Positions 9,750 through 18,882 of a stretch of 64,000 nucleotides of DNA are shown piece after piece. The translations under genes were made by a program, and so were the position numbers. Position 1 is the stretch's first letter, and the number at the start of each line of letters is the position of its first letter. The notes under the pieces were generated by a model. It was given only the letters and a program-made list of their open reading frames with translations, did no database searches and was not told the origin of the DNA. This DNA is from Jejubacter calystegiae (GTDB lineage: Bacteria > Pseudomonadota > Gammaproteobacteria > Enterobacterales > Enterobacteriaceae), in contig NZ_CP040428.1 in the NCBI RefSeq assembly GCF_005671395.1, forward strand, positions 1,054,001 to 1,118,000, in the 5' to 3' direction.

Positions 9750-10193
9750 TCATACATTGATGTTAAAAGAACGGCCGGAAGCGCCAGTGCGTGACTGCCC
9801 GTCAGATCCATAGACCATCTGGCCGACGCGAGTCTTATTCATGGCATTCTGTAATTTCCTGACGTTCTCCTGCTGCTTTTCCAGTAACAGACCGCTACGC
9901 TGGTTAAGTTCACTAAGGCGTACCGTAAGTTGATGAATCTGTTGCCAGCTGGTCTCCAGCCCCTGGATGCCCGCATAAGGCGCACGTTGGTGATGCAGGG
10001 TCTCTTCTTCCTGGCGGCGGGTGTCATAGTGCGCGATCGCGGCCAGCAGGCTGCTCTTTTTATCCGTAACCACCTGAAGCGAGACAGGGTCTATTTGCGA
10101 GCCGCTAAGCTGCGTGTTTTCTTCCAGCAGCGTGACCTCCAGCTCGCAGAGTGCCCCGTACATTTTCTCCAGAATGAGCGCTAAGTTTTCCAT
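9750..10193 (-). CDS. flgN: Flagellar export chaperone FlgN
   Basis: 147 residues (E. coli 138). FlgN is the cytoplasmic chaperone for the hook-filament junction proteins FlgK and FlgL. The sequence is mostly helical and Gln/Glu-rich (LALILEKMYGALCELEVTLL; LNQRSGLLLEKQQENVRKLQ) and ends with the typical Ser/Gly-rich tail. It follows flgM by 21 bp in the usual flgA-flgM-flgN order. Confidence 0.93.
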   Translation of the reverse strand: MENLALILEKMYGALCELEVTLLEENTQLSGSQIDPVSLQVVTDKKSSLLAAIAHYDTRRQEEETLHHQRAPYAGIQGLETSWQQIHQLTVRLSELNQRSGLLLEKQQENVRKLQNAMNKTRVGQMVYGSDGQSRTGASGRSFNINV

Positions 10194-10214
10194 AATACCT
10201 GTGACAATCGTTGA

Positions 10215-10508
10215 TTATTCAAAGAACGCGCTATCGGCAAGCAGCGCATCCGCAATCTTTCCTGCATCCAGATGCAGTTCGCCACGGGCAATGGCATCTT
10301 TAATCTGCTCTACGCGCGCCATATCGATATCTTCACTGCCGGCGATCTGGCGTGATGCATCGCTGATGGCAACCTGAACGCCCGGTTTTTCGGTAGTCCC
10401 GGTCCTGGCAGGCTGCTGCTCACGAACGCCTTTGGCGTCGTTCATGGTTGACTGAACCGCACCAGTGGTAGCGATGGGTTGGGTCGGCAGTGTGCGCTCA
10501 ATACTCAT
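10215..10508 (-). CDS. flgM: Anti-sigma-28 factor FlgM
   Basis: 97 residues (E. coli 97) from MSIERTLPTQP; GAGGA precedes this ATG, and an ATG four codons earlier is less likely. FlgM binds sigma-28 (FliA) and is exported once the hook is finished, releasing late gene expression. The C-terminal sigma-binding region (MARVEQIKDAIARGELHLDA, then GKIADALLAD) is well conserved. A sigma-28-type -10 box lies upstream, as expected for autoregulated flgMN. Confidence 0.96.
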   Translation of the reverse strand: MSIERTLPTQPIATTGAVQSTMNDAKGVREQQPARTGTTEKPGVQVAISDASRQIAGSEDIDMARVEQIKDAIARGELHLDAGKIADALLADSAFFE

Positions 10509-10562
10509 AGTTTTCCTCACAATCTCTGTGCCTGACGGCTTATCTTGTAGTTGTTAACTGGG

Positions 10563-10589
10563 TTATCGGCGGGATAAAACAAAACTTGC
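10563..10589 (-). promoter_or_regulatory. Sigma-28 promoter of flgMN
   Basis: On the minus strand the perfect -10 element GCCGATAA lies at 10563-10570, about 55 bp before the flgM start. The -35 element 15 nt further upstream reads GCAA, a weak match to TAAA. It agrees with the known class III promoter of flgMN in enterobacteria. Confidence 0.65.
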
Positions 10590-10618
10590 GCTTTTTTTTA
10601 CCCAGATTCACGGCACTG

Positions 10619-11311
10619 CTACTGCCGCACCACGACATCCCCGTTAACGGCCACATTACCGCTGATGACCTGCCCGGATGCCATACGAATACGTACCGAC
10701 TCATCCACCGCGGCGTTACTCATGGCCTTCCCCTTACTGCGAATGCGAAAGCCTTCACCGCTCAGGATAACATCCACTTCATCACCGGTTTTAATCCGCC
10801 ACGATTTACGCAGCTGGCTGGCAATGATCGGCTGACCGGGCCTGAAAGCGCGGGAAGCAACGCTACCCACAATCTCCTGAGGCTGGAACGCCAGACCCGC
10901 AGGCAACTTGCTTAACGGGCCGCTACGCGTACCAATTTGCGACCGGGTAATCGCCTCCCCCGCGGGAATAGCCTGTTCGGCGACCCAGTAGCGCCCTTCA
11001 GCCTCGACCATCACTTGCAGAAACTGCTTACGTTCACACTGCACCGCCACGCTCATATTGCCCGTTAACCGGTTGCCATCCGGCAGCGTCAGCTTCGGAC
11101 GCTGGCAGCCTGGCCACTGCGCCCGGGGCGTTTTGATCGTGACCTGATGCCTGATGCCTTTATCAGCGTGGCGCGCATTAAGCTGCGTCTCAATTTGCTC
11201 AGCGAGTGCGGAACGCTCCGCGCTCCAGGCCGGTGTACTGCCCGCCAGAGCAAGCGCAACCAGCCCGGACAGGCCAAAAACAGCAATTTGAACGCGCGCA
11301 GATAACGACAT
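10619..11311 (-). CDS. flgA: Flagellar P-ring assembly chaperone FlgA
   Basis: 230 residues from MSLSARVQIAVFGLSGLVAL, a Sec signal peptide ending AWSA; the frame is open upstream but that extension has no signal features. FlgA is periplasmic and helps FlgI form the P ring. The SAF domain (WVAEQAIPAGEAITRSQIGT) and the C-terminal segment GDEVDVILSGEGFRIRSKGK, AMSNA are recognisable. It is first in flgA-flgM-flgN and divergent from flgB. Confidence 0.95.
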   Translation of the reverse strand: MSLSARVQIAVFGLSGLVALALAGSTPAWSAERSALAEQIETQLNARHADKGIRHQVTIKTPRAQWPGCQRPKLTLPDGNRLTGNMSVAVQCERKQFLQVMVEAEGRYWVAEQAIPAGEAITRSQIGTRSGPLSKLPAGLAFQPQEIVGSVASRAFRPGQPIIASQLRKSWRIKTGDEVDVILSGEGFRIRSKGKAMSNAAVDESVRIRMASGQVISGNVAVNGDVVVRQ

Positions 11312-11494
11312 CACAGCCCCCAGGTTAACCCATCGTCGGCGATACGACGACAATTTCTCAGGACGCCAGTCTATAGAAAAACGCGCCAGGTTAAGGGGAC
11401 AAATAACCAAAGTTTTTGCCCTTATTCGTCGGATAGCCTTTTCCCTTTCGGTTTTAAAATAGCCACCTCATAAATACCCGGAGTGGGAGGAGAG
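11312..11494. promoter_or_regulatory. Divergent flgA / flgB control region
   Basis: A 183-bp gap between the divergent flgAMN and flgBCDEFGHIJ units. Class II FlhDC-dependent promoters are expected on both sides from E. coli. A TAAAAT sequence at 11455-11460, 35 bp before flgB, could be a -10 element; no good -35 is paired with it, as is usual for activator-dependent class II promoters. Confidence 0.45.
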
Positions 11495-11911
11495 ATGCTC
11501 GACAAACTAGACAGTCACCTGAATTTCCAGAAGGAAGCGCTGCATTTACTGTCCCGGCGTCAGGAAGTGCTGGCGGCCAATATCGCCAACAGCGATACCC
11601 CGGGCTATCAGGCTCGCGATATCGATTTTGCCGCGGAACTGAAAAATGCCGTGGAACAGGGTCGAACGTCCGGCAAGGGCGCGCTATCGCTCAATCTCAC
11701 GTCCAGGAGCCATATTCCAGCCACCGGGCCGGACAGCCTGGATACCCAACTGCTCTATCGCGTTCCGGATCAGCCGAGCGCCGATGGCAATACCGTCGAT
11801 ATGGACAGAGAAAGGGTGAACTTCGCGGATAACAGCGTGAAATACCAGACCAGCCTGACCATGTTGAACTCGCGTATTAAAGGCATGATGACCGTCATGA
11901 ACCAGGGATAA
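11495..11911 (+). CDS. flgB: Flagellar proximal rod protein FlgB
   Basis: 138 residues, the same length as in E. coli. It is a rod subunit of the basal body. The start [20 protein letters not shown] is preceded by GGGAGGAGAG; a GTG-led extension of four codons is ignored. The rod/hook family signature [22 protein letters not shown] lies near residues 23-44. First gene of the flgB-flgJ operon; flgC follows after 8 bp. Confidence 0.97.
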   Translation: MLDKLDSHLNFQKEALHLLSRRQEVLAANIANSDTPGYQARDIDFAAELKNAVEQGRTSGKGALSLNLTSRSHIPATGPDSLDTQLLYRVPDQPSADGNTVDMDRERVNFADNSVKYQTSLTMLNSRIKGMMTVMNQG

Positions 11912-11919
11912 TTTTAGCC

Positions 11920-12324
11920 ATGTCCATTTTCAGCATTTTTGATATTTCAGGTTCGGCCCTGACGGCGCAGTCCCAGCGTCTTAACGTTAGCGCCAGCAAT
12001 ATGGCCAATGCGGATAGCGCCACAGGCCCCGACGGACAGCCCTGGCGTGCCCGCCAGGTTGTTTTCCAGGTCAACGGCGCGCCGGGTCAGGATGTCGGCG
12101 GCGTAAAAGTGGCCTCGGTCGTGGAAAGCAACGCACCGGACCGTATGGTGTATGACCCGGGCAATCCGCTGGCGGACGGCAGCGGCTATGTCCGTATGCC
12201 TAACGTGGATGTGGTGGGTGAAATGGTCAATACCATCTCTGCCTCGCGCAGCTATCAGGCGAACGTGGAGGTGATGAATACCGCCAAGTCGCTGATGTTA
12301 AAGACTCTGAGCCTCGGCCAGTAA
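11920..12324 (+). CDS. flgC: Flagellar proximal rod protein FlgC
   Basis: 134 residues, the E. coli length. Rod subunit with the N-terminal signature [20 protein letters not shown] and the C-terminal coiled-coil region typical of axial proteins ([20 protein letters not shown]). It sits 8 bp after flgB and 11 bp before flgD. Confidence 0.97.
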   Translation: MSIFSIFDISGSALTAQSQRLNVSASNMANADSATGPDGQPWRARQVVFQVNGAPGQDVGGVKVASVVESNAPDRMVYDPGNPLADGSGYVRMPNVDVVGEMVNTISASRSYQANVEVMNTAKSLMLKTLSLGQ

Positions 12325-12335
12325 GGAAACGATAA

Positions 12336-13058
12336 ATGGCGATATCTCCTCTGATGTCCTCCGCCACCAGTAACCAGAGTACGGCTAAAGCCACCAGCAG
12401 TACCTCTGATACCAGCACGGCGACGGCAACCAGCAACAATACGCTGGGTAACTCCGCCGATGAGCTGCTGAACAACTTTATGACGCTGCTGATCACCCAG
12501 ATGCAGAACCAGGATCCCACCAACCCGATGGACAATAACCAGCTCACCGCACAGCTGGCGCAGTTCCAGACCGCGGCTGGGGTTCAACAGCTGAACTCCA
12601 GCGTTGAAACGGTGGGCATGATGATGACCAGTATGCAGCAGATGGGCGTCTCCGACTGGGTGGGACGTACCGTAATGATCGAAGGCGATCCGACCGTTTC
12701 CACCAGCGAGGATGGCAACAAAGTGTTTGGCCTGTCGCTGGGTAGCGACGCCGAAACCGTGACGGTCACGCTGACCGACAGCGCGGGCAACGTCTTCACC
12801 GGGGAACTGAAGGACGTGAAGGGCGGGGTTCACAAATTCACGCTCGACGATCTGGAAAACGTTCAGCCAGGCCCCCCTACCGCCGACAAGGAATTCAAGG
12901 TGTCCTTCAGCGCCAAAAACGCCGATGGCGATGCCCCGAATGTTGTGGCACTGAAAGCCGCGAAGGTGGAAGCCGTCGCCTTTGGTCCGAACGGCGCAAT
13001 ATTACAGCTGGGCATGGATGGCACGGCCACCCTCGGCAAGGTTTACATGGTCGAATAA
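12336..13058 (+). CDS. flgD: Hook cap protein FlgD
   Basis: 240 residues (E. coli 231). FlgD is the scaffold that caps the growing hook. A Ser/Thr/Asn-rich N-terminus (about residues 1-40) precedes the conserved NFMTLLITQMQNQDPTNPMD, NNQLTAQLAQF segment near residues 46-78. The rest folds as Tudor and FnIII-like domains, ending in a Gly-rich hydrophobic tail. Lies between flgC and flgE in the standard order. Confidence 0.96.
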   Translation: MAISPLMSSATSNQSTAKATSSTSDTSTATATSNNTLGNSADELLNNFMTLLITQMQNQDPTNPMDNNQLTAQLAQFQTAAGVQQLNSSVETVGMMMTSMQQMGVSDWVGRTVMIEGDPTVSTSEDGNKVFGLSLGSDAETVTVTLTDSAGNVFTGELKDVKGGVHKFTLDDLENVQPGPPTADKEFKVSFSAKNADGDAPNVVALKAAKVEAVAFGPNGAILQLGMDGTATLGKVYMVE

Positions 13059-13100
13059 CCCATTTTTGGATTTAACGCTTTTTATTACAGGAAACATTAA

Positions 13101-14327
13101 ATGAGTTTTTCACAAGGACTTAGCGGCCTGAATGCCGCCTCCCAGGCGCTGGACGTGGTGGGTAACAACATTGCTAACTCCCAGACGGTGGGCTTTAAAT
13201 CCGGCTCGATCGCCTTTGCCGACGTTTTCGCCGGTTCCCAGATCGGGATGGGTGTCACCGTTGCAGGCGTGAATCAAAACTTCACGGACGGCGTACTGGG
13301 TGCAGGCGCCAGCAGCCTGGATATGGGGATTTCCGGCAACGGCTTCTTCCGTATGACCGACTCCGCAGGCCGGACCTTCTACAGCCGTAACGGCCAGTTC
13401 AAATCCGATGAGAACGGCTTCGTGATCAATAACCAGGGCATGTTCCTGAACGGTTATCAGGCCACCGGCACGCCGCCGACCATTGAAGCAGGCGCCCCCG
13501 TGGGTCCGATTCAGATCCCAACCGGGCAGATGCCGGCCAGCGCGTCGACCGGCGGCACCATGAAGGGCAACCTGAACTCCGATGAAACAGCCATCAATAC
13601 CGCGGAATTCCCGTTCGATCCGGCCGAGAGCAAATCCTACAACAATGTAACTCAGGTCGATGCCTACGACAGCCTCGGCAACAAGCACACCATTAACGTC
13701 TACTTTGTCAAAACCGGTGACAACACCTGGAAGGCTTACAGCAGCGATACCACCGCTCCGTTACGCGACGCCGATGGCAACCCGGTCTATCAGGAGCTGG
13801 AGCTAAACTTTGACTCTTCAGGCCAGCTGACCACCAACCCGCCGCAGCTCAACGTGCAGAGCTCCGGATATAACGGCGCCGATCCGCTGGACTTCGCGCT
13901 GGATATGGACGGCATGATTCAGCAGGGGGCCGAGACCTCGATGAACAGCCCCAGCACCAATGGCTTCCCGCCGGGACTGATGAACGGCTATTCCGTCAGC
14001 GACAACGGTCAGATCATCGCCTCTTATTCCAACGGCCAGAAGCAGCTGCTGGGCCAGGTGGTACTGGCAAACTTCACCAACCCCGGCGGCCTGAGCTCTG
14101 AGGGGAACAACTGCTGGTCTGAGACCCCACAGTCCGGCCAGCCGACCATTGGTGTTTCCGGTACCGGTAACCTTGGCAACCTGTACGGCGGCAAGCTGGA
14201 AGCGTCGAACGTCGATCTGGGCCAGGAGATGGTCAACATGATCGTTTATCAGCGTAACTACCAGTCTAACGCCCAGACCATCAAGACCCAGTCTGAAGTG
14301 CTACAGACCCTGGTCAACCTGCGTTAA
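13101..14327 (+). CDS. flgE: Flagellar hook protein FlgE
   Basis: 408 residues (E. coli 402). Structural subunit of the hook. N-terminal signature SQGLSGLNAASQALDVVGNN, IANSQTVGFKSG and C-terminal coiled-coil segment (QEMVNMIVYQRNYQSNAQTI) are the conserved axial domains; the middle is the variable surface part. GGAAA lies before the ATG. flgF follows after 12 bp. Confidence 0.98.
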   Translation: MSFSQGLSGLNAASQALDVVGNNIANSQTVGFKSGSIAFADVFAGSQIGMGVTVAGVNQNFTDGVLGAGASSLDMGISGNGFFRMTDSAGRTFYSRNGQFKSDENGFVINNQGMFLNGYQATGTPPTIEAGAPVGPIQIPTGQMPASASTGGTMKGNLNSDETAINTAEFPFDPAESKSYNNVTQVDAYDSLGNKHTINVYFVKTGDNTWKAYSSDTTAPLRDADGNPVYQELELNFDSSGQLTTNPPQLNVQSSGYNGADPLDFALDMDGMIQQGAETSMNSPSTNGFPPGLMNGYSVSDNGQIIASYSNGQKQLLGQVVLANFTNPGGLSSEGNNCWSETPQSGQPTIGVSGTGNLGNLYGGKLEASNVDLGQEMVNMIVYQRNYQSNAQTIKTQSEVLQTLVNLR

Positions 14328-14339
14328 AGGTAATCCGCT

Positions 14340-15095
14340 ATGGATCGCGCTATTTATACCGCATTAGGCGCCGCGTCAGCGGCGCTGGATCGCCAGGCTG
14401 TCACCTCCAACAACCTGGCCAACGCCTCCACGCCGGGCTTTCGCGCCCAGCTGGCGGCGTATCGCGCCGTCCCCATTAACGGCCCCAGTATCCAGACCCG
14501 TGCCCTGGTCACGGCATCCACCCCTTATCACGACACCACCATGGGCACCGTCAGCCAGACCGGGCGCAACCTGGATGTGGCCCTGCCCCAGGACGGCTGG
14601 CTGGCGGTTCAGCTACCCAACGGCGGCGAAGGCTACACCCGTAACGGCAATATCGAAGTCGATGCCGAAGGCCAGCTCCGGGTACGCGGTTATCCGCTGA
14701 TGGGCGACGGCGGTCCGATCGCCGTGCCGCCTCAGGCAGAAATCACCATTGCGCCGGACGGCACCATCTCGGCGCTGGGCGCCGGTGACGAAGCGACAGC
14801 CGTCGCCCAGGTCGGACGCCTGAAGATGGTGAACGCCGAAATGTCCGAACTGAACCACGGCGACGACGGCCTGTTCCACGTTAACGCAGGTGCTGCGGCG
14901 CAGCGTGGCGCGGTACTGCCGCAGGATCCGGAACTGGTGTTGATCCCCGGCGCCATTGAGGGCAGCAACGTCAGTCCGGTGAAATCGATGGTGGACATGA
15001 TTAGCAACGCGCGCAGCTTCGATATGCAGATGAAAACCATCTCCAATCTCGATGACAACGCCAAACGCGCCAACCAATTACTGAGCCTTGGCTAA
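14340..15095 (+). CDS. flgF: Flagellar proximal rod protein FlgF
   Basis: 251 residues, the E. coli length. Rod subunit. It opens [37 protein letters not shown], the FlgF form of the axial signature, and ends [26 protein letters not shown]. Sits between flgE and flgG, 23 bp before the latter. Confidence 0.97.
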   Translation: MDRAIYTALGAASAALDRQAVTSNNLANASTPGFRAQLAAYRAVPINGPSIQTRALVTASTPYHDTTMGTVSQTGRNLDVALPQDGWLAVQLPNGGEGYTRNGNIEVDAEGQLRVRGYPLMGDGGPIAVPPQAEITIAPDGTISALGAGDEATAVAQVGRLKMVNAEMSELNHGDDGLFHVNAGAAAQRGAVLPQDPELVLIPGAIEGSNVSPVKSMVDMISNARSFDMQMKTISNLDDNAKRANQLLSLG

Positions 15096-15118
15096 CGCCG
15101 GGCACAAGGAGTAGCACA

Positions 15119-15901
15119 ATGATCCGCTCTTTATGGATTGCCAAAACCGGCCTCGAAGCCCAGCAGACAAATATGGATGTGATCTCCAACAACCTGGCGA
15201 ACGTTAGCACCAACGGCTTTAAACGCCAGCGCGCCGTGTTTGAAGATCTGCTGTATCAGACCATGCGTCAGCCGGGGGCTCAGTCATCCGAGCAGACCAC
15301 CATTCCGTCTGGCCTGCAGTTGGGTACCGGCGTGCGGCCGGTCGCCACCGAGCGCATTCACAGCCAGGGCAGCCTGACCCAGACCAATAACAGTAAGGAT
15401 GTGGCCATCGACGGTCAGGGCTTTATTCAGGTACTGATGCCCGATGGCACCACCGCCTACACCCGCGATGGCTCTTTCCAAATCGATCAGAACGGCCAGT
15501 TGGTGACCTCCAGCGGCTACCAGATCCAGCCAGCGATTACCGTACCTCAGGACGCCCAGACCATCACCATTGGTAAGGACGGGATCGTCAGCGTCACCAT
15601 CGCAGGCCAGACCAGTCCGCAGCAGGTGGGGCAGCTGACTCTGGCAACCTTTATCAACGACTCCGGTCTGGAAAGACTGGGCGAGAACCTGTACCGCGAA
15701 ACTCAGGCCTCTGGCGCACCAAACGAAAATACCCCGGGGCTGAACGGCGCCGGTTCTCTGATTCAGGGCTACGTGGAAACCTCGAACGTGAACGTGGCGG
15801 AAGAACTGGTCAATATGATCCAGACCCAGCGTGCCTATGAAATCAACAGTAAAGCCGTATCAACGTCTGACCAGATGCTCCAGCGTCTGAGCCAGCTTTA
15901 A
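15119..15901 (+). CDS. flgG: Flagellar distal rod protein FlgG
   Basis: 260 residues, exactly the E. coli length. It forms the distal rod that passes through the P and L rings. The N-terminus ([39 protein letters not shown]) and C-terminus ([20 protein letters not shown]) are strongly conserved. AAGGAG precedes the ATG. A strong stem-loop lies between it and flgH. Confidence 0.98.
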   Translation: MIRSLWIAKTGLEAQQTNMDVISNNLANVSTNGFKRQRAVFEDLLYQTMRQPGAQSSEQTTIPSGLQLGTGVRPVATERIHSQGSLTQTNNSKDVAIDGQGFIQVLMPDGTTAYTRDGSFQIDQNGQLVTSSGYQIQPAITVPQDAQTITIGKDGIVSVTIAGQTSPQQVGQLTLATFINDSGLERLGENLYRETQASGAPNENTPGLNGAGSLIQGYVETSNVNVAEELVNMIQTQRAYEINSKAVSTSDQMLQRLSQL

Positions 15902-15920
15902 TACCGCTTAGCCATACCGT

Positions 15921-15940
15921 GCTCCGCCTGAAGGCGGAGC
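15921..15940 (+). other. Stem-loop in flgG-flgH spacer covering the likely flgH ribosome site
   Basis: GCTCCGCC-TGAA-GGCGGAGC is a perfect 8-bp stem with a 4-nt loop. It lies 20 bp after the flgG stop and 10 bp before the GTG start of flgH. There is no U run after it, so it is unlikely to be a terminator. The right arm holds the only GGAG-like sequence before the GTG, so it may mask the flgH ribosome site or act as an mRNA processing or stabilising element. Confidence 0.6.
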
Positions 15941-15950
15941 CGTAACCGCA

Positions 15951-16703
15951 GTGACCAAAGACATGACCTTATCCTGTACTCAAATGTCCGCCAGTGGCGG
16001 CCGCTCTACCCTCCGTAAACGGTCCGGTGCCTTTGCTGCTCTGGGCCTGAGCCTGTTGCTCAACGGCTGCGCCTATCTCCCGCACAAGCCGCTGGTTGAT
16101 GGCCCGACCACAGCACAGCCGGTGCCGGTGGCGTCCAGCGCTGCCAGCGGTTCCATTTTTCAGTCTGGACAGGCCATGAATTACGGCTATCAGCCGATGT
16201 TCGAAGACCGTCGCCCGCGCAACATCGGCGACACCCTGACCATTGTGTTGCAGGAAAACGTCAGCGCCAGCAAGAGCTCTTCGGCCAACGCGTCGCGCGA
16301 TGGCTCCGCAGGCCTGTCGTTTGAAGCCATGCCGCGCTTTATGAACGGCCTGTTCGCAGGCGATCGCGCCAATACCGCCATCACCGGCAATAACGACTTT
16401 ACCGGTCGCGGCGGCGCGGCGGCGCAGAACACCTTTAGCGGCACCATTACTGTGACGGTTCACCAGGTTCTGGCTAACGGTAACCTGCATGTGGTGGGTG
16501 AAAAACAGATAGCCATTAACCAGGGCACGGAGTTTATCCGCTTCTCCGGCGTAGTGAACCCGCGCACCATTAGCGGCAGCAACACCGTGATCTCCACCCA
16601 GGTGGCAGACGCCCGCATCGAGTATGTCGGTAATGGCTATATTAACGAAGCGCAGCAAATGGGCTGGCTCCAGCGCTTCTTCCTGAATCTTTCTCCGTTT
16701 TGA
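15951..16703 (+). CDS. flgH: Flagellar L-ring lipoprotein FlgH
   Basis: 250 residues from the GTG start used here (E. coli 232). FlgH forms the L ring in the outer membrane. The lipobox LLLNGC places the lipid-modified Cys at residue 40, after a long polar N-terminus, so the true start may be the ATG at 15963, four codons later, or further in. Conserved segments include [19 protein letters not shown] and [20 protein letters not shown]. flgI follows after 10 bp. Confidence 0.95.
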   Translation: MTKDMTLSCTQMSASGGRSTLRKRSGAFAALGLSLLLNGCAYLPHKPLVDGPTTAQPVPVASSAASGSIFQSGQAMNYGYQPMFEDRRPRNIGDTLTIVLQENVSASKSSSANASRDGSAGLSFEAMPRFMNGLFAGDRANTAITGNNDFTGRGGAAAQNTFSGTITVTVHQVLANGNLHVVGEKQIAINQGTEFIRFSGVVNPRTISGSNTVISTQVADARIEYVGNGYINEAQQMGWLQRFFLNLSPF

Positions 16704-16713
16704 GTAGGTGATA

Positions 16714-17835
16714 ATGAAGAATTCAGTTTTTGCCTGGTGCCTTTGCCTGCTGTCTGTCGGTGTAAGCCTGATGGCGGCCCCCTCTGCCATGGCCGAGCGC
16801 ATCCGGGATTTAACCACCGTTCAGGGCGTGCGCAGTAATGCCCTGATCGGCTACGGTCTGGTGGTGGGTCTTGACGGTACCGGCGACCAGACCATGCAGA
16901 CCCCGTTTACCACCCAGAGCCTGAACAACATGCTCTCTCAACTGGGGATTACCGTTCCGGCGGGTACCAATATGCAGCTGAAAAACGTGGCCGCCGTGAT
17001 GGTGACCGCACAGCTTCCCCCGTTTGCCCGCGCCGGGCAGAAAGTGGATGTGGTGGTCTCTTCACTGGGTAACGCCAAGAGCCTGCGCGGCGGCACCCTG
17101 CTGATGACGCCGCTGAAAGGCGTGGATAACCAGGTCTACGCCCTGGCTCAGGGTAACCTGCTGATTTCCGGCGCCGGTGCCCAGGGTGGCGGTAGCAGCG
17201 TTCAGGTCAACCACCTGAACAGCGGACGTATCACCCACGGCGCCATCATTGAACGCGAAGTACCGGCGGATTTCGCCAACGGCAACACGCTGAATCTGCA
17301 ACTGAATGAAGAAGACTTCACCGTAGCGCAGCAGATTAGCGACGAGATTAACCGCCGCTTCGGCGGCGGCACCGCGCTGCCGGAAGATGGCCGCACGGTG
17401 CGGGTCTACGTACCGCGCGACGGCGCCGGTAAGGTGCGCTTCCTGGCCGATATGCAGAATATCCCCATCCGGGTGGGCGTATCGGACGCCAAAGTGATCC
17501 TTAATTCGCGTACCGGTACCGTGGTGATGAACCGCAACGTGGTACTGGATTCCTGCGCCATCGCTCAGGGCGATCTGACCGTGGAAGTCAACCGCTCTCT
17601 GGAAGTTAATCAGCCGGATACGCCGTTTGCCGGTGGCCAGACCACGGTCACGCCGAACACCCAGATTTCGTTGCGCGAACAGGGCGGCTCGCTACAACAG
17701 GTCAATGCCAGCGCTAATCTGAACAGCGTGGTACGGGCGCTGAACAACCTGGGGGCCACCCCGAACGATCTGATGGCGATTCTGCAGGCGATGCAAAACG
17801 CAGGCTGTCTGCGTGCGAAACTGGAGATTAACTAA
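16714..17835 (+). CDS. flgI: Flagellar P-ring protein FlgI
   Basis: 373 residues (E. coli 365). FlgI assembles the periplasmic P ring around the rod. A signal peptide ([27 protein letters not shown]) is followed by the highly conserved [41 protein letters not shown] precedes this ATG; an upstream GTG two codons earlier is less likely. The stop codon overlaps the flgJ start by one base (TAATG). Confidence 0.97.
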   Translation: MKNSVFAWCLCLLSVGVSLMAAPSAMAERIRDLTTVQGVRSNALIGYGLVVGLDGTGDQTMQTPFTTQSLNNMLSQLGITVPAGTNMQLKNVAAVMVTAQLPPFARAGQKVDVVVSSLGNAKSLRGGTLLMTPLKGVDNQVYALAQGNLLISGAGAQGGGSSVQVNHLNSGRITHGAIIEREVPADFANGNTLNLQLNEEDFTVAQQISDEINRRFGGGTALPEDGRTVRVYVPRDGAGKVRFLADMQNIPIRVGVSDAKVILNSRTGTVVMNRNVVLDSCAIAQGDLTVEVNRSLEVNQPDTPFAGGQTTVTPNTQISLREQGGSLQQVNASANLNSVVRALNNLGATPNDLMAILQAMQNAGCLRAKLEIN

Positions 17836-18782
17836 TGAAAGGGACGGCAGCATTCGATATCCAGTCGCTCGCCGCACTGAAGAAGGAGGCGAACACCTCC
17901 CCCAACGGTGCGTTAAGGAAAGCGGCGCAGCAAATGGAAGGGCTGTTCGTACAGATGATGCTAAAAAGCATGCGCGACGCCACCCCGGAAGGCGGGCTAC
18001 TCGACAGCAGCCAGTCGCGGATGTTTACCGCGATGTACGACCAGCAGATCTCCCAGGATATCGCCGCCCGGGGCCTGGGGCTGGCGGATGTGATGGTTAA
18101 GCAGTTCGGCGGCGAGCCGGAAACCACTACGGTACACAGCGCCTCTCACGAGGTACCGCTGGCCCTGAGCCAGGAGGCGCGCAACAACATGCCGCTTCAG
18201 GCTCTGAACCAGGCCGTACGACGGGCGGTTCCTTCGCTGGAATCTGCGCCGCTGCCTGCCCAGCCCACCGGCCCGGTGCTGAGCAACGCCAACTTTATTT
18301 CACGCCTGTCCGCACCGGCCCAGCAGGTCGCGCGCGAAAGCGGCATTCCGGCGCAGCTGATTATGGCTCAGGCGGCGCTGGAATCCGGCTGGGGTCAGCG
18401 CGAAATCCCGACTCAGGACGGCAAACCGAGCCACAACCTGTTCGGCATTAAGGCGACCGGCGGCTGGAAGGGACGCACCACCGAAGTCACCACCACCGAA
18501 TATGTGGACGGTATCGCACAGAAGGTGAAGGCGAAATTCCGGGTTTACGACTCTTATGCCCACGCGCTTTCCGACTATGCTTCGCTGCTGACCCGCAACC
18601 CGCGCTATCAGAAAGTAGTTGGCGCGCAAACTCCCGAGCATGGCGCCAAAGCGCTTCAGGCGGCGGGCTACGCGACCGACCCCAGATATGCGCAGAAGCT
18701 GATTTCCATTATTCAAAACGTGAAAGGCAATCTGAACCAGGCGGTAAAAGCGTACCAGACCGATCTGAGTTCAATTTTCTAA
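17835..18782 (+). CDS. flgJ: Flagellar rod cap and muramidase FlgJ
   Basis: 315 residues (E. coli 313). Bifunctional: the N-terminal half is the rod-cap scaffold (AQQMEGLFVQMMLKSMRDAT) and the C-terminal half, from about residue 150, is a glucosaminidase-type peptidoglycan hydrolase (IPAQLIMAQAALESGWGQRE, with the catalytic Glu in ALESGWG) that opens the wall for the rod. Last gene of the flgB operon; overlaps flgI by 1 bp. Confidence 0.97.
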   Translation: MKGTAAFDIQSLAALKKEANTSPNGALRKAAQQMEGLFVQMMLKSMRDATPEGGLLDSSQSRMFTAMYDQQISQDIAARGLGLADVMVKQFGGEPETTTVHSASHEVPLALSQEARNNMPLQALNQAVRRAVPSLESAPLPAQPTGPVLSNANFISRLSAPAQQVARESGIPAQLIMAQAALESGWGQREIPTQDGKPSHNLFGIKATGGWKGRTTEVTTTEYVDGIAQKVKAKFRVYDSYAHALSDYASLLTRNPRYQKVVGAQTPEHGAKALQAAGYATDPRYAQKLISIIQNVKGNLNQAVKAYQTDLSSIF

Positions 18783-18791
18783 AAATGACAG

Positions 18792-18818
18792 AGAAGTTTT
18801 GCCCTGTTATGCCGATAA
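18792..18818 (+). promoter_or_regulatory. Sigma-28 promoter of flgKL
   Basis: A perfect GCCGATAA -10 element at 18811-18818 lies 64 bp before flgK, with a weak -35 (AGAA) 15 nt upstream. It fits the known class III expression of flgKL. Confidence 0.6.
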
Positions 18819-18882
18819 CGCTAGCAGGGACTTCACTCTGCCAGCGCCCCGCGACTGGCCGGAAAGATAAAACGGGAACACT

